From NCBI GenBank assembly GCA_963835885.1, contig CAWIHF010000023.1:5151-69150 (forward strand): 64,000 nucleotides of DNA, read 5' to 3'. Both the position numbers and the translations under genes were made by a program. Below the pieces are notes generated by a model. The model made no database searches, had not been told where the DNA came from, and saw only the letters and a program-made list of their open reading frames with translations. Positions 1 to 11,075 of this stretch are shown piece by piece; the first letter of the stretch is position 1, and every line of letters begins with the position of its first letter. This stretch comes from Roseiarcus sp963835885 (GTDB lineage Bacteria; Pseudomonadota; Alphaproteobacteria; Rhizobiales; Beijerinckiaceae).

Positions 1-1
1 G

Positions 2-289
2 CTCGCCAAACGCCTCCAGGAATGGACCGGCGAGCGCTGGATGGTGGCGCTCGCGCCGGGTTCGACCGCCCCGACTCTTCGCGAAGCCCAAGCCGCCCGC
101 GAAGCCGAACGGGCGACCGGCGCTGCAGCGCATCCGGTCGTGCGCAAAGTGCTCGAACGTTTCAAGGGCTCGCGCATTGTCGAGGTGCGCACGCCGGAAA
201 CCGCCGCGGCCCCGGCCGCGCCGCCGTCTCCGTCGGACGACGACGTCGCCTATGCCGATTCCAACCCGCTCGACGACGAAGATCTTTGA
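2..289 (+). CDS. dnaX: DNA polymerase III subunit gamma/tau, C-terminal end (partial)
   Basis: This is the 3' end of a gene that begins before the window, read in the frame ending with a stop at 287-289. The visible residues form an acidic, Ala/Pro-rich tail (ending NPLDDEDL) preceded by a segment with VRKVLERFKGSRIVEVRTP. That is how alphaproteobacterial tau subunits end, close to their contact region with the polymerase alpha subunit. In this class dnaX is normally followed by ybaB and recR, as here, with only 17 bases to the next gene. None of the ATPase core is visible, so the assignment rests on the tail and the gene order. tau organises the replicative polymerase and clamp loader. Confidence 0.8.
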   Translation, partial: LAKRLQEWTGERWMVALAPGSTAPTLREAQAAREAERATGAAAHPVVRKVLERFKGSRIVEVRTPETAAAPAAPPSPSDDDVAYADSNPLDDEDL

Positions 290-306
290 ACAAGGAGAGG
301 CCCGTC

Positions 307-627
307 ATGGATCTCATGGAGATGATGAAGAAAGCGCAGGCCATGCAGGCCAAGCTGCAGGAGGCGCAGGAGGAGCTTGGGCGCCTCGAGGTCGAAGGCC
401 TGTCGGGCGGCGGCATGGTTCGCATCGCCATGACCGCCAAAGGCGAGGTCAAGAGCGTCGAGATCGATCCCTCGCTGATGACGCCGTCGGACAAGGAGAT
501 CCTGGAAGACCTGATCATGGCCGCCTTCGCCGACGCCAAGGGCAAGGCGGACAGCGCGGCGACGGAAAAGATGCAGTCGCTGACCGCGGGTCTGTCGCTG
601 CCGCCCGGCATGAAACTGCCGTTCTGA
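307..627 (+). CDS. YbaB/EbfC family nucleoid-associated protein
   Basis: This is a 106-residue protein starting at ATG 307, after a good ribosome binding site (AAGGAGAGG, 291-299). The sequence opens with MDLMEMMKKAQAMQAKLQEA, the amphipathic helix typical of the family. It then has the conserved GGGMVRIAMTAKGEVKSVEI strand region and ends LPPGMKLPF. A longer reading from position 22 is possible but would overlap dnaX in another frame. Family members are small dimeric DNA-binding proteins that coat the nucleoid and are often linked to recombination. It sits between dnaX and recR and abuts recR with no gap, so the three are probably one transcription unit. Confidence 0.95.
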   Translation: MDLMEMMKKAQAMQAKLQEAQEELGRLEVEGLSGGGMVRIAMTAKGEVKSVEIDPSLMTPSDKEILEDLIMAAFADAKGKADSAATEKMQSLTAGLSLPPGMKLPF

Positions 628-1233
628 ATGCCGTCGAACGTCGCCGGCCCGGAGATTGAACGGCTGATCCAGCTGCTTGCCCGTCTGCCCGGACTGGGTC
701 CGCGCTCCGCCCGCCGCGCGGCGCTGCATCTCATCCGCAAGCGGGAGGCGCTGCTTCAGCCCCTCGCCGAAGCGATGCGGGTCGCCGAGCAGCGCATCGT
801 CGCCTGCTCGGTCTGCGGCTCGGTCGATTCGCGCGATCCTTGCACGATCTGCTCGGATAATCAGCGCGACCCCTCGACGATCGTCGTGGTCGAAACGGTC
901 GGCGACCTCTGGGCGCTGGAGCGGGCCGGCGCCCTCAGGGCGCGCTATCATGTGCTGGGCGGCGCTCTGTCGCCGCTCGACGGCGTCGGCCCCGGCGACC
1001 TCAACCTGACCTCTCTCGTGGCCCGCGTCGCCGCGGGCGGGGTCGGCGAAGTGATCCTCGCCGTCAACGCCACCGTCGACGGCCAGACGACGGCGCATTA
1101 CATCGTCGATCTTCTCGCCGACTATCCCGTCAAGGTGACGCGCCTCGCCCACGGCGTTCCGGTCGGGGGCGAACTCGACTACCTCGACGACGGCACGCTC
1201 GCCGCCGCCATGCGGCAGAGGACCGGGTTCTAG
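628..1233 (+). CDS. recR: Recombination protein RecR
   Basis: This is a 201-residue protein whose ATG follows directly on the TGA of the YbaB gene, which suggests translational coupling. It shows the whole RecR plan. The N-terminal helix-hairpin-helix has LIQLLARLPGLGPRSARR. The four-cysteine zinc finger is CSVCGSVDSRDPCTIC (near residues 57-72). The Toprim domain begins IVVVETVGDLWALE, and the C-terminal part contains LAHGVPVGGELDYLDDGTL. RecR acts with RecF and RecO to load RecA on gapped single-stranded DNA during repair. Length is normal for the family (about 200 residues) and no defect is seen. Confidence 0.98.
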   Translation: MPSNVAGPEIERLIQLLARLPGLGPRSARRAALHLIRKREALLQPLAEAMRVAEQRIVACSVCGSVDSRDPCTICSDNQRDPSTIVVVETVGDLWALERAGALRARYHVLGGALSPLDGVGPGDLNLTSLVARVAAGGVGEVILAVNATVDGQTTAHYIVDLLADYPVKVTRLAHGVPVGGELDYLDDGTLAAAMRQRTGF

Positions 1234-1325
1234 CCTGATGGCTGAAAGAAAGCGGCTTCCGCCCCTGTTGCTGCGATCCGAAGCAGCCTAAATTCTTCGC
1301 GCAACGTTTTGCCAGGAAGGCTTCA

Positions 1326-2735
1326 ATGTCGGCGGTCGTTCAAGCGTCAAAGCCTTTCGTTCCGCCGTATCCGGCGCGCCCGGAAAAGCCGCTCGGCGCG
1401 CTGTCGATGATTCTCACCCTCCGGCGCAATCCGCTGGAAATCTGGGGCAAGGCGGATTTCGAGCGGCCGTTCTCGATCGGGCGCACGATCCTTGGCCTGC
1501 GCGCCGCCGCCCACGATCCAGCTGCGGTGCGGCGGGTCTTTCTCGACAACGCGGCCAACTACCGCAAGGACGACCTGCAGCTGAAAGTCCTGAACCCGGG
1601 TCTCGGCGACGGCCTCCTGACGGCCGAGGGCGAGTCGTGGCGACTGCAGCGCCGCTCACTGGCGCCGCTGCTTTCGCCGCGCCTGGTCGCCGAATTCGCG
1701 CCCGCCATGCAAAGGGTCGCCGAGGCGACGGTCGAGCGGCTCGTCCATCGCCGCGACGGCGCCGTGACGGACCTCGGCGAACTGACGTCCCGCATGACGC
1801 TGGAGGTCCTTGAGCAGACCTTGTTTTCGCAGGGGCTCGGACGGGAAACGAGCGAATTCCAGCGCGCGGTGACGAGCTATTTCGAAAACTTCGGACGGTT
1901 GGATCCGCTCGATCTCATTGGCGCGCCAGCCTTTCTGCCGCGGTTTGGACGAAGGCGCGGCCGCCCGGCGCTCAAGTTCTTCAACGATGCTGTCGACGCC
2001 ATCATCGCGAGGCGCAAGGCTCTGCTCGACCAGGGCGGCGAGGCGCCGCGCGATCTTCTGACCCGGCTGCTCGCCGCGACGGACCCGGAAACCGGCCTCG
2101 GCCTGCCCGACGCCAGCATCCGCGCCAATATCGTCACCTTCATCATGGCCGGTCACGAGACGACGGCGAACGGGCTAACCTGGACGCTTTATCTGCTGTC
2201 GCAATCGCCCGAATGGCGCGAACGCGCCGAGGCGGAAGCGGAGAAGGCCTACGATCCTCGGCGGCCAGCCTCGTTCGAGGACTGCGCGGTGCTGCGCGCC
2301 GTGTTCGAGGAGGCGCTGCGCCTTTATCCGCCGGCCGCCATGCTGGCTCGCCAGGCCATCAAGGACGACGAAATTCTCGGCAGGCGCATCCCGGCCGGAA
2401 CGGTGGTCGCGATCTCGCCCTACGTGCTGCATCGCCGACGCGGACTGTGGGACAACCCGGACGCCTTCGATCCGTCGCAATTCCTCGGCGAGCGGCGGGA
2501 ACGCATCGACCGGTTCGCTTACATTCCGTTCGGCGCCGGCCCGCGCGTGTGCATCGGCATGCCGTTCGCGATCGAGGAGGCGATCATCATTCTCGCCAAT
2601 CTCCTGCGCACTTTCCGCTTCGAGCTCGTCGACGGCCATCCGGTGATGCCCCAGCAGCGGGTCACGTTGCGGCCGCGCGGCGGCATGAAAATGCACGTCA
2701 GACGGCGCGAAGGGCGGCCGGTTATTCACAGCTGA
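1326..2735 (+). CDS. Cytochrome P450
   Basis: This is a 469-residue soluble P450 with an AGGAAGG ribosome binding site about 7 bases before ATG 1326. Diagnostic motifs are all present: the I-helix oxygen-activation motif AGHETTAN near residue 278, the ExxR pair EEALR near 330, and the haem-binding loop FAYIPFGAGPRVCIG around 397-411 with the axial cysteine. No membrane anchor is visible, as expected for a bacterial monooxygenase that needs separate redox partners. None are encoded nearby. The similarity is to the self-standing fatty-acid/terpene-type P450s common in Rhizobiales, but the substrate cannot be read from the sequence. It is co-directional with recR, 92 bases downstream. Confidence 0.95.
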   Translation: MSAVVQASKPFVPPYPARPEKPLGALSMILTLRRNPLEIWGKADFERPFSIGRTILGLRAAAHDPAAVRRVFLDNAANYRKDDLQLKVLNPGLGDGLLTAEGESWRLQRRSLAPLLSPRLVAEFAPAMQRVAEATVERLVHRRDGAVTDLGELTSRMTLEVLEQTLFSQGLGRETSEFQRAVTSYFENFGRLDPLDLIGAPAFLPRFGRRRGRPALKFFNDAVDAIIARRKALLDQGGEAPRDLLTRLLAATDPETGLGLPDASIRANIVTFIMAGHETTANGLTWTLYLLSQSPEWRERAEAEAEKAYDPRRPASFEDCAVLRAVFEEALRLYPPAAMLARQAIKDDEILGRRIPAGTVVAISPYVLHRRRGLWDNPDAFDPSQFLGERRERIDRFAYIPFGAGPRVCIGMPFAIEEAIIILANLLRTFRFELVDGHPVMPQQRVTLRPRGGMKMHVRRREGRPVIHS

Positions 2736-2756
2736 AAATTTCTTTGCGCGAGTCCG

Positions 2757-2785
2757 TTGACACAAAAACCGCGCCCCTCTATATC
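2757..2785 (+). promoter_or_regulatory. rRNA operon promoter (sigma-70 type)
   Basis: A TTGACA at 2757-2762 is followed by a 17-base spacer and TATATC at 2780-2785. This is a near-consensus housekeeping promoter just after the P450 stop and upstream of 16S. A GC-rich stretch follows the -10 box, as is common for stringently controlled rRNA promoters. It implies a 5' leader of about 540 bases before mature 16S. Confidence 0.75.
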
Positions 2786-3335
2786 GGCACTCCTCCGACG
2801 GCGCGGCGCGCATCCTTGTGGCGCTTGGCGCGGTGGGTTTCGGGAACTTCTCAAGCGCGCTCCTCCCGCCGTGAGGCGGGGGCGGAGAGTTTTCGGTCGT
2901 TCCTGCTTCGCGTGAGCGAAGCTTTTCGAATTCGGGCTCGAGCTTCGAGCTCTGCAGGCGGCAGCCTCGGAGCCGGTGTTCGCGTCCAATGGCTCAGGAG
3001 GCCGGCGTCAGCGGGGCTCTTTTGGTCCATCGCTGTTTGACAATTGCATCGGAAGGAAGAGAGACGTGGGCGGCGTTGTCCTTGCGGGGGCGTTTTTTGC
3101 TGGGTTTTGAGGTTGGCTTGGAGCTGGCTTTGGGGTCTGGCGGGGAACGCTCCGAGAAGTGACAACTGACGGTCACGTTTCAAGAATTCATCGCGTCTGG
3201 TGGTTGGCGCGTCGGAACGTCGTGAGGCGGACTGGCGTGGATGAGCATCAGGCGGATGTGTTTGGAACTCGTCAAGAATGCAGCAGGGCCGCGCGGTTCT
3301 GTTGAAGTGACCAGTCAGCGATCAGATCTCATTTG
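2786..3335 (+). other. rRNA operon 5' leader (non-coding)
   Basis: This is about 550 bases between the promoter and 16S without a credible gene. Short open frames on both strands lack ribosome binding sites and family signatures. It contains the boxA-like motif listed separately. GT-rich runs around 3060-3130 probably fold with other leader segments during processing of the 16S precursor. Confidence 0.6.
3033..3043 (+). promoter_or_regulatory. boxA-like antitermination element
   Basis: The sequence CGCTGTTTGACAATTGCAT resembles the alphaproteobacterial rRNA-leader boxA (consensus close to TGCTCTTTGACATTG), which loads Nus factors to prevent premature termination. It lies in the leader about 250 bases after the promoter. 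It has no matching -10 box, so it is unlikely to be a second promoter despite the TTGACA. Confidence 0.5.
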
Positions 3336-4839
<1,504 letters not shown>

Positions 4840-4851
4840 GGATTCGGACAT

Positions 4852-5062
4852 CAGAAAACAGAGGACTTAAGGACAGAAGGCGTTTAGGCCGTTTGTCCGT
4901 CGATGTCGGCATGTTTTGACGTTCGGCTCAGAATCAAGCGGCTTGTCAAAGCCGCGTTTTGCGGGACCACGCCGCCTTCGTCTCTCTTTCATCCAGGATA
5001 TCGGCCGAGGGGAAACAGGGTGCGGGAACATCCGCCCTCTGTCCTGCGCCCTCTGTCCTCCG
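4852..5062 (+). repeat. 16S-tRNA-Ile spacer hairpin arms (CTCTGTCCT type)
   Basis: The 16S to tRNA-Ile spacer has a left arm at 4852-4880 (CAGAAAACAGAGGACTTAAG and onward) and a right arm at 5035-5062 (CCCTCTGTCCTGCGCCCTCT and onward). They are imperfectly complementary. They could close the spacer into a long stem before the tRNA. The motif is a relative of the GAAGTCGG hairpins elsewhere in this operon. Confidence 0.5.
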
Positions 5063-5067
5063 ATCCC

Positions 5068-5144
5068 GGGCTTGTAGCTCAGTTGGTTAGAGCGCGCGCT
5101 TGATAAGCGTGAGGTCGGAGGTTCAAGTCCTCCCAGGCCCACCA
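5068..5144 (+). tRNA. tRNA-Ile (GAT)
   Basis: This is a 77-base cloverleaf with acceptor stem GGGCTTG paired with CAGGCCC. It has D-arm GCTCAGTTGGTTAGAGC, anticodon GAT at 5102-5104, T-arm GGAGGTTCAAGTCCTCC and an encoded CCA end. It lies at the standard first place in the 16S-23S spacer. Confidence 0.98.
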
Positions 5145-5150
5145 TCTGAC

Positions 5151-5239
5151 CGGGGGTCGGAAGTCGGAAGTCGGAAGTCGGAAACCAGAAGTCGGGAGTC
5201 GGCCTTCTGACTTCTGTTTTCCGATTTCCGATTTCCGTT
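5151..5239 (+). repeat. GAAGTCGG-type hairpin between tRNA-Ile and tRNA-Ala
   Basis: Four near-exact tandem units of GGAAGTC (5156-5183) run into a left arm ending GAGTCGG. This is followed by a right arm of CTTCTGACTTCTG and TTCCGATTTCCGATTTCCG units. The two arms are imperfect reverse complements, so the RNA can form a long purine/pyrimidine stem between the two tRNAs. Confidence 0.75.
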
Positions 5240-5248
5240 CGCGGCGAC

Positions 5249-5324
5249 GGGGCCATAGCTCAGTTGGGAGAGCGCGTGCTTTGCAAGCATGAGGTCGTCG
5301 GTTCGATCCCGTCTGGCTCCACCA
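5249..5324 (+). tRNA. tRNA-Ala (TGC)
   Basis: This is a 76-base cloverleaf with acceptor GGGGCCA paired with TGGCTCC (one G-T pair). It has D-arm GCTCAGTTGGGAGAGC, anticodon TGC at 5282-5284, T-arm GTCGGTTCGATCCCGTC and an encoded CCA. It is the second tRNA of the 16S-23S spacer, as usual in Alphaproteobacteria. Confidence 0.98.
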
Positions 5325-5831
5325 ACCGGACGAGGGATGGGGCGATTCCCCGAGGGCCGGCTTAAGCCTTCCCGAGATCCTTCCCGAGATCTCCTTCCGA
5401 TGCATGTTTTGATCCGTTTCGTCTGAGCGCCTTTGGGCGCGCAGGCGCAAGGAAGGCCGGGAGGCCGATGAAGGACGGGTATCCGTCCTCTGTCGTCCGA
5501 TCTCCGTCCTGACGAATATCTGACATTGTGAAGAGGAAGCGCATTCGGTCGAGGGCCGGATGGGGCGAAGCGTCGCCGGGAAGGTTCGAGAGAGCCTTTG
5601 CGGCTTTGAAAGCGGTTCGTCGTTCATTCGACCCTTCGAGCAACCAGTCGTGGGTTTGGAGCCTGACCGCTCAGATCCCCGGATGCGTTTGAAGCAAAAC
5701 TGGTCTTTTCAACGCCAAGCGCCAATCGGGGACGGGAAGTGGAAAACGGTAAAACAGAAAACAGAAATCGGGATGCTCGCATTCTGGTTTCGGACTTCCG
5801 ACTTCCGATCGACTCGAGAGCGCGCTTTGGC
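5325..5831 (+). other. tRNA-Ala to 23S spacer (non-coding)
   Basis: This is a spacer of about 500 bases with no credible gene. It holds a one-sided CTCTGTCGTCCGATCTCCG block near 5500 and a full GAAGTCGG-type hairpin at 5732-5811. The left arm carries GGAAAACGGTAAAACAGAAA and the right arm CGGACTTCCGACTTCCGATC. The hairpin ends just before the 23S processing stem. Confidence 0.6.
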
Positions 5832-5847
5832 GATGAGAGCAATCAAG
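5822..5847 (+). other. 23S rRNA processing stem, 5' arm (3' arm 9287-9312)
   Basis: GCGCTTTGGCGATGAGAGCA and onward is complementary to CTTGATTGCTCTCGTCGCCA and onward at 9287-9312. The two make a 26-bp stem with only two G-U pairs. Such stems bring the ends of 23S together and are the normal RNase III entry site for its release from the precursor. Confidence 0.85.
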
Positions 5848-5972
5848 TGTCTTAAGGGTATCCGGTGGATGCCTTGGCGCTGAGAGGCGATGAAGGACGT
5901 GGTACGCTGCGATAAGTCATGGGGAGCCGCGAACAGGCTTTGATCCGTGAATCTCCGAATGGGGCAACCCAC

Positions 5973-6082
5973 TTTCAGAAGTCAGAAATCAGAGATCGGA
6001 AGACGGAAGGGATGTCGGCTTGCGAAGCCGGCGTCGCCCTTCCGCTTTCCGGTTTCCGGTTTCTGACTTCGATCAGAAAGGA
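5973..6082 (+). other. 23S intervening sequence in helix 9
   Basis: In place of the short helix-9 hairpin, about 110 bases are inserted after GGGGCAACCCACT. The left arm contains CAGAAGTCAGAAATCAGAGA and a GC-rich tip GTCGGCTTGCGAAGCCGGCG. The right arm is CTTCCGCTTTCCGGTTTCCG followed by GTTTCTGACTTC, complementary to the left. Helix 9 is the known site of intervening sequences in Alphaproteobacteria, where RNase III removal leaves a 5.8S-like 5' fragment. Confidence 0.85.
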
Positions 6083-6366
6083 CTTATTCCTTGAATTCAT
6101 AGGGGAATAAGGGCGAACCCGGGGAACTGAAACATCTAAGTACCCGGAGGAAAGGACATCAACGAGAACTCCGTTAGTAGTGGCGAGCGAACGCGGACCA
6201 GGCCAATGCTTTTGCCTTAGACGACCAGAACCGGCTGGAAAGCCGGGCCGGAGCGGGTGACAGCCCCGTATGGATAGGTCTTGGCGAGAGATTCGAGTAG
6301 GGCGGGACACGTGCAATCCTGCCTGAACACGGGGGGACCACCCTCCAAGCCTAAGTACTCCTCAGC

Positions 6367-6398
<32 letters not shown>

Positions 6399-6470
6399 GT
6401 GAAAAGCACCCCGACGAGGGGAGTGAAACAGTTCCTGAAACCGGATACCTACAAACAGTGGGAGCCCGCT

Positions 6471-6952
6471 CACCTTTGGTGAGCGGTCAGAAGTCAGAAG
6501 TCTGAAGTCAGAAATCTGAAGGAGAGGTCATGAGCGTCATTCGCTCATTCAAGGACCTTGACGTTTACCAGCGGGCCTACAAGGTTTCGCTGGCCATCCA
6601 CAGGGCGACGCTCGGTTTTCCGAAAATCGAGCAATACGCCTTGGCCGATCAAATGCGACGCGCCAGCAAGTCGATCTGCGCCAATTTGGCGGAGGGATTT
6701 GCGAAGCAGCGGACCTCGTCGCCGGAATTCCGGCGATTTCTGGTCATCGCGATCGGCTCCAGCGACGAAATGCGGGTCTGGCTCGATTATGGGCGCGACC
6801 TCGGCTATCTCGACGCGAGCCAAGTTGAGACATGGGCGGATGATTACACGATCATCGCGCGCATGCTTCACGGACTGATGGACCGATGGAATTAACGCTC
6901 TTTCCGATTTCCGACTTCCGATTTCCGACTTCCGACCCGCCTCGCCAAAGGC
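6471..6952 (+). other. 23S intervening sequence in helix 25, carrying a protein gene
   Basis: The conserved run GTGGGAGCCCGCTC (about 6458-6471) is separated from GAGCGGGTGACCGCGTACC (from 6953) by about 480 bases. The insert is bounded by CTCACC TTT GGTGAG and CTCGCC AAA GGCGAG hairpins. It has flanking arms of CAGAAGTCAGAAGTCTGAAG (left) and TTCCGACTTCCGATTTCCGA (right) around a 366-base coding sequence. Helix 25 is a recognised insertion site in other bacteria (Salmonella, Yersinia, Leptospira, Coxiella). Confidence 0.88.
6530..6895 (+). CDS. 23S rRNA intervening-sequence protein (four-helix bundle family)
   Basis: This is a 121-residue all-helical protein with ribosome binding site GAAGGAGAGG just before ATG 6530. 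It shows the family features: an N-terminal SFKDLDVYQRAYKVSLAIH, then FPKIEQYALADQMRRASKSI, ANLAEGFAK, EFRRFLVIAIGSSDEMRVWL and a C-terminal helix. This is the small protein long found inside 23S intervening sequences (once called S23) and also in many chromosomal loci as a four-helix bundle protein. It forms multimers, and its role is not established. Here it lies wholly within the helix-25 insertion, on the rRNA sense strand. It would have to be translated from the precursor rRNA or from the excised fragment. Confidence 0.92.
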   Translation: MSVIRSFKDLDVYQRAYKVSLAIHRATLGFPKIEQYALADQMRRASKSICANLAEGFAKQRTSSPEFRRFLVIAIGSSDEMRVWLDYGRDLGYLDASQVETWADDYTIIARMLHGLMDRWN

Positions 6953-7461
6953 GAGCGGGTGACCGCGTACCTTTTGTATTATGGGTCAGCGACTTAAAGT
7001 ATCGAGCAAGCTTAAGCCGATCAGGTGTAGGCGCAGCGAAAGCGAGTCTGAACAGGGCGACCTCTAGTTCGATGCTTTAGACCCGAAACCGAGTGATCTA
7101 GTCATGAGCAGGTTGAAGGTAGGGTAACACCTACTGGAGGACCGAACCGGTGCCTGTTGAAAAAGGCTCGGATGACTTGTGATTAGGGGTGAAAGGCCAA
7201 CCAAACTCGGAAATAGCTGGTTCTCCGCGAAATATATTTAGGTATAGCCTCGAGCTTTAGGCTCCAGGGGGTAGAGCACTGGATGGGCTAGGGGGGCTAA
7301 AACCCTACCAAACCTAACCAAACTCCGAATACCTGGAAGTCATGCTCGGGAGCCACACGGTGGGTGCTAACGTCCATCGTGGAGAGGGAAACAACCCAGA
7401 CCAACAGCTAAGGCCCCCAATTCACGGCTAAGTGGGAAAGGATGTGGAAATCCCAAAACAA

Positions 7462-7492
<31 letters not shown>

Positions 7493-7591
7493 TAAAGAAA
7501 GCGTAACAGCTCACTGGTCTAATTTAAGGGTTTCTGCGCCGAAGATGTAACGGGGCTCAAGCCGTGAGCCGAAGCTTTGGGTGTCGGCTCG

Positions 7592-7709
7592 CTTTGCGAG
7601 CCGGCGGAAATCGGAAATCGGAAATCGGAACTCAGAAAACGGGAGCGTGAGCGCCCTCTTTTTCTGACGTCTGACTTCTGACTTTTCTGGCTTCTGCCGG
7701 CTCGCACAG
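7592..7709 (+). other. 23S intervening sequence in helix 45
   Basis: Between GAAGCTTTGGGTGTCGGCTC and GAGCCGGCACGGTAGCGG lie about 120 extra bases. They contain tandem GGAAATC units (7606-7629), a tip GGAGCGTGAGCGCCC, and a right arm of CTGACGTCTGACTTCTGAC. The host helix arms (CGGCTCGC and GCGAGCCG) appear partly duplicated at both edges. Helix 45 insertions are known in Salmonella but much less common in Alphaproteobacteria. Confidence 0.85.
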
Positions 7710-8295
7710 CGAGCCGGCACGGTAGCGGAGCGTTCCGTTTGCCTGCGAAGGGACAGCCGTGAGGCGTCCTGGAGGCTTCGGAAGTGCGAATGCTGACATG
7801 AGTAACGACAAACACTGTGAAAGACAGTGTCGCCGAAAGTCCAAGGGTTCCTGCGTAAAGTTAATCTTCGCAGGGTTAGCCGGTCCCTAAGGCGAGGCCG
7901 AGAGGCGTAGTCGATGGGAATCACGTTAATATTCGTGAGCCTGCAGGTGGTGACGGATCTCTTAAGTCGTTCATCCTGAGTGGATTGGATGGGCGTCGAC
8001 GAGGTTCCAGGAAAGAGCCCCTGCGTTCAAGACCGTACCCGAAACCGACACAGGTGGACAGGTAGAGCATACCAAGGCGCTTGAGAGAATGACGTTGAAG
8101 GAACTCGGCAATTTACCTCCGTAACTTCGGGATAAGGAGGCCCTCGGGTCGCGCAAGCGGTCTGGGGGGGCACAGTCCAGGGGGTGGCAACTGTTTAACA
8201 AAAACACAGGGCTCTGCGAAATCGCAAGATGACGTATAGGGTCTGACGCCTGCCCGGTGCCGGAAGGTTAAAAGGAGAGGTGCGAGCCTTGAATT

Positions 8296-8389
<94 letters not shown>

Positions 8390-8459
8390 CTTCCCCGCTG
8401 TCTCCAACGTCAGCTCAGTGAAATTGAAGTCCCCGTGAAGATGCGGGGTACCTGCGGTC

Positions 8460-8494
<35 letters not shown>

Positions 8495-8641
8495 TGCGTT
8501 GGCATTCGTGTGGTCATGTGTAGGATAGGTGGTAGGCTTGGAAGCCGGGGCGCCAGCTCTGGTGGAGCCACCCTTGAAATACCACCCTTGACTTCATGGA
8601 TGTCTAACCGGGCTCCGTCATCCGGAGCCGGGACAACGCAT

Positions 8642-8672
<31 letters not shown>

Positions 8673-8820
8673 CAAAGCGTAACGGAGGCGCGCAATGGTT
8701 GGCTCAGACCGGTCGGAAATCGGTCGTCGAGTGCAATGGCATAAGCCAGCCTGACTGCGAGACCAACAAGTCGAGCAGAGACGAAAGTCGGTCATAGTGA
8801 TCCGGTGGTCCCGCGTGGGT

Positions 8821-8868
<48 letters not shown>

Positions 8869-8897
8869 ACTCCCCAAGAGTCCATATCGACGGGAGT

Positions 8898-8993
<96 letters not shown>

Positions 8994-9315
8994 CAAAACG
9001 TCGTGAGACAGTTTGGTCCCTATCTGCCGTGGGTGTCGGAGAATTGAGAGGATTTGCCCCTAGTACGAGAGGACCGGGGTGAACGTATCTCTGGTGGACC
9101 TGTTGTGGCGCCAGCCGCAGTGCAGGGTAGCTATATACGGAATGGATAACCGCTGAAGGCATCTAAGCGGGAAACCAGCCTCAAAACAAGTTCTCCCTGA
9201 AGAGCCGTGGAAGACCACCACGTCGATAGGCCGGATGTGGAAGCGCGGCAACGCGCGAAGCTGACCGGTACTAATCGCTCGTCCGACTTGATTGCTCTCG
9301 TCGCCAAGGCGCGAG

Positions 9316-9492
9316 GCGGAAGACAGACAATAGAAGACAGAAATCGGAAAACGGAAAACGGAAGCGACGCTCGCGCCGCACCGACTGCCCGCCTTCCGTG
9401 CGTCTTCCGGAAAAGCCAGTTTTGCTTCACTCACGCGACAGACGGTGAAAGCCGGATTTCCGACTTCTGAATTCCGACTTCCGACTTCTGTC
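9316..9492 (+). repeat. GAAGTCGG-type hairpin in the 23S-5S spacer
   Basis: The left arm (9316-9365) carries AGACAGAAATCGGAAAACGG and the right arm (9452-9492) carries GGATTTCCGACTTCTGAATT followed by CCGACTTCCGACTTCTG. They can pair imperfectly across a GC-rich centre. The element starts directly after the 23S processing stem. Confidence 0.7.
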
Positions 9493-9598
9493 GTGCGAAT
9501 CCGTTCTTTGCCGGCCTGGTGGCCCTTGCAAGGTGACAAAGACCCGATCCCATCCCGAACTCGGCCGTCAAACGCCTTAGCGCCGATGGTACTCTGTC

Positions 9599-10306
<708 letters not shown>

Positions 10307-10339
10307 GATTGCAGTTTAGAGAGTCGTCACGGGCCAAGC

Positions 10340-11071
10340 TCACATAAACTCCTGCACCTCCTCGATCGACGTTTCGCCGATCGGCCGGTCGTAGACGATT
10401 TCCCCGCGCGCCATCGCCACCACCCGGTCGCAAGACTGGAACACGTGGTACATGTTGTGGCTGATGAAGATGCCGGTGACGCCCTGGCTCTTCAGCGCCT
10501 TGATGAAGCCGATCACCTTGTTGGTCTCCTTGACCGACAGATGGTTGGTCGGTTCGTCGAGGATGAGGAGCTTCGACTTGAAGTGCATCGCGCGGGCGAT
10601 CGCCACCCCCTGCCGCTGACCGCCCGACAATTCGCCGACCAGCGCGTCCGGCGAGCGCAAATGTAGGTCGACATCGGCGATCGCCTTGACGCTCTCGCGC
10701 CGCATGCGCGGCTGGTCCAAGAATCCGAAGCCCAACATAGAAGCCATCAGGGGCTCGCGGCCGATGAACAGATTGCGCGCGATCGACATGGTCGGAACCA
10801 TGGAGTTCGTCTGGTAGATCGTTTCGATGCCGAGCCTCATCGCCTCCTTGGGCGAGCGGATGTCGACCCGCTGACCTTCGACATAGACGTCGCCGCCGTC
10901 GGGCGGATGAACGCCGGAAAGGATTTTGATCAGCGTCGTCTTGCCGGCGCCGTTGTCGCCGACGAGGCCGACGACCTCGCCCTTCTCGACGCGGAAGTCG
11001 ACGCTCTTCAGCGCATGGACGCCGGAATACCATTTATGCAGGCCGCGGCCCTCGATCAGCGGCGCCCCCAT
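10340..11071 (-). CDS. Sugar ABC transporter ATP-binding protein (ribose/fructose type)
   Basis: This is a single ABC domain of 243 residues, the length of FrcA-type ATPases rather than the double-domain RbsA. Walker A is GDNGAGKTTLIK (near residue 38), the signature LSGGQRQGVAIARA is near 144, and Walker B LLILDEPTNHL follows at about 168. The switch histidine lies in IFISHNMYHV. It should energise uptake of a monosaccharide or polyol together with the permease (4 bases upstream in the operon) and the periplasmic binding protein. It is the most distal gene of the minus-strand catabolic block. Confidence 0.95.
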   Translation of the reverse strand: MGAPLIEGRGLHKWYSGVHALKSVDFRVEKGEVVGLVGDNGAGKTTLIKILSGVHPPDGGDVYVEGQRVDIRSPKEAMRLGIETIYQTNSMVPTMSIARNLFIGREPLMASMLGFGFLDQPRMRRESVKAIADVDLHLRSPDALVGELSGGQRQGVAIARAMHFKSKLLILDEPTNHLSVKETNKVIGFIKALKSQGVTGIFISHNMYHVFQSCDRVVAMARGEIVYDRPIGETSIEEVQEFM

Positions 11072-11075
11072 CGTC

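Noticed and set aside
3037..3060. A second rRNA promoter based on TTGACA at 3037
   Set aside because: No -10 hexamer stands 15-19 bases downstream. The context matches an alphaproteobacterial boxA better, and a complete TTGACA-17-TATATC promoter exists at 2757.
5151..5239. Tandem GGAAGTC units as a CRISPR array
   Set aside because: Units are only 7 bases and contiguous with no spacers. No cas genes are present, and the block is one arm of an RNA hairpin.
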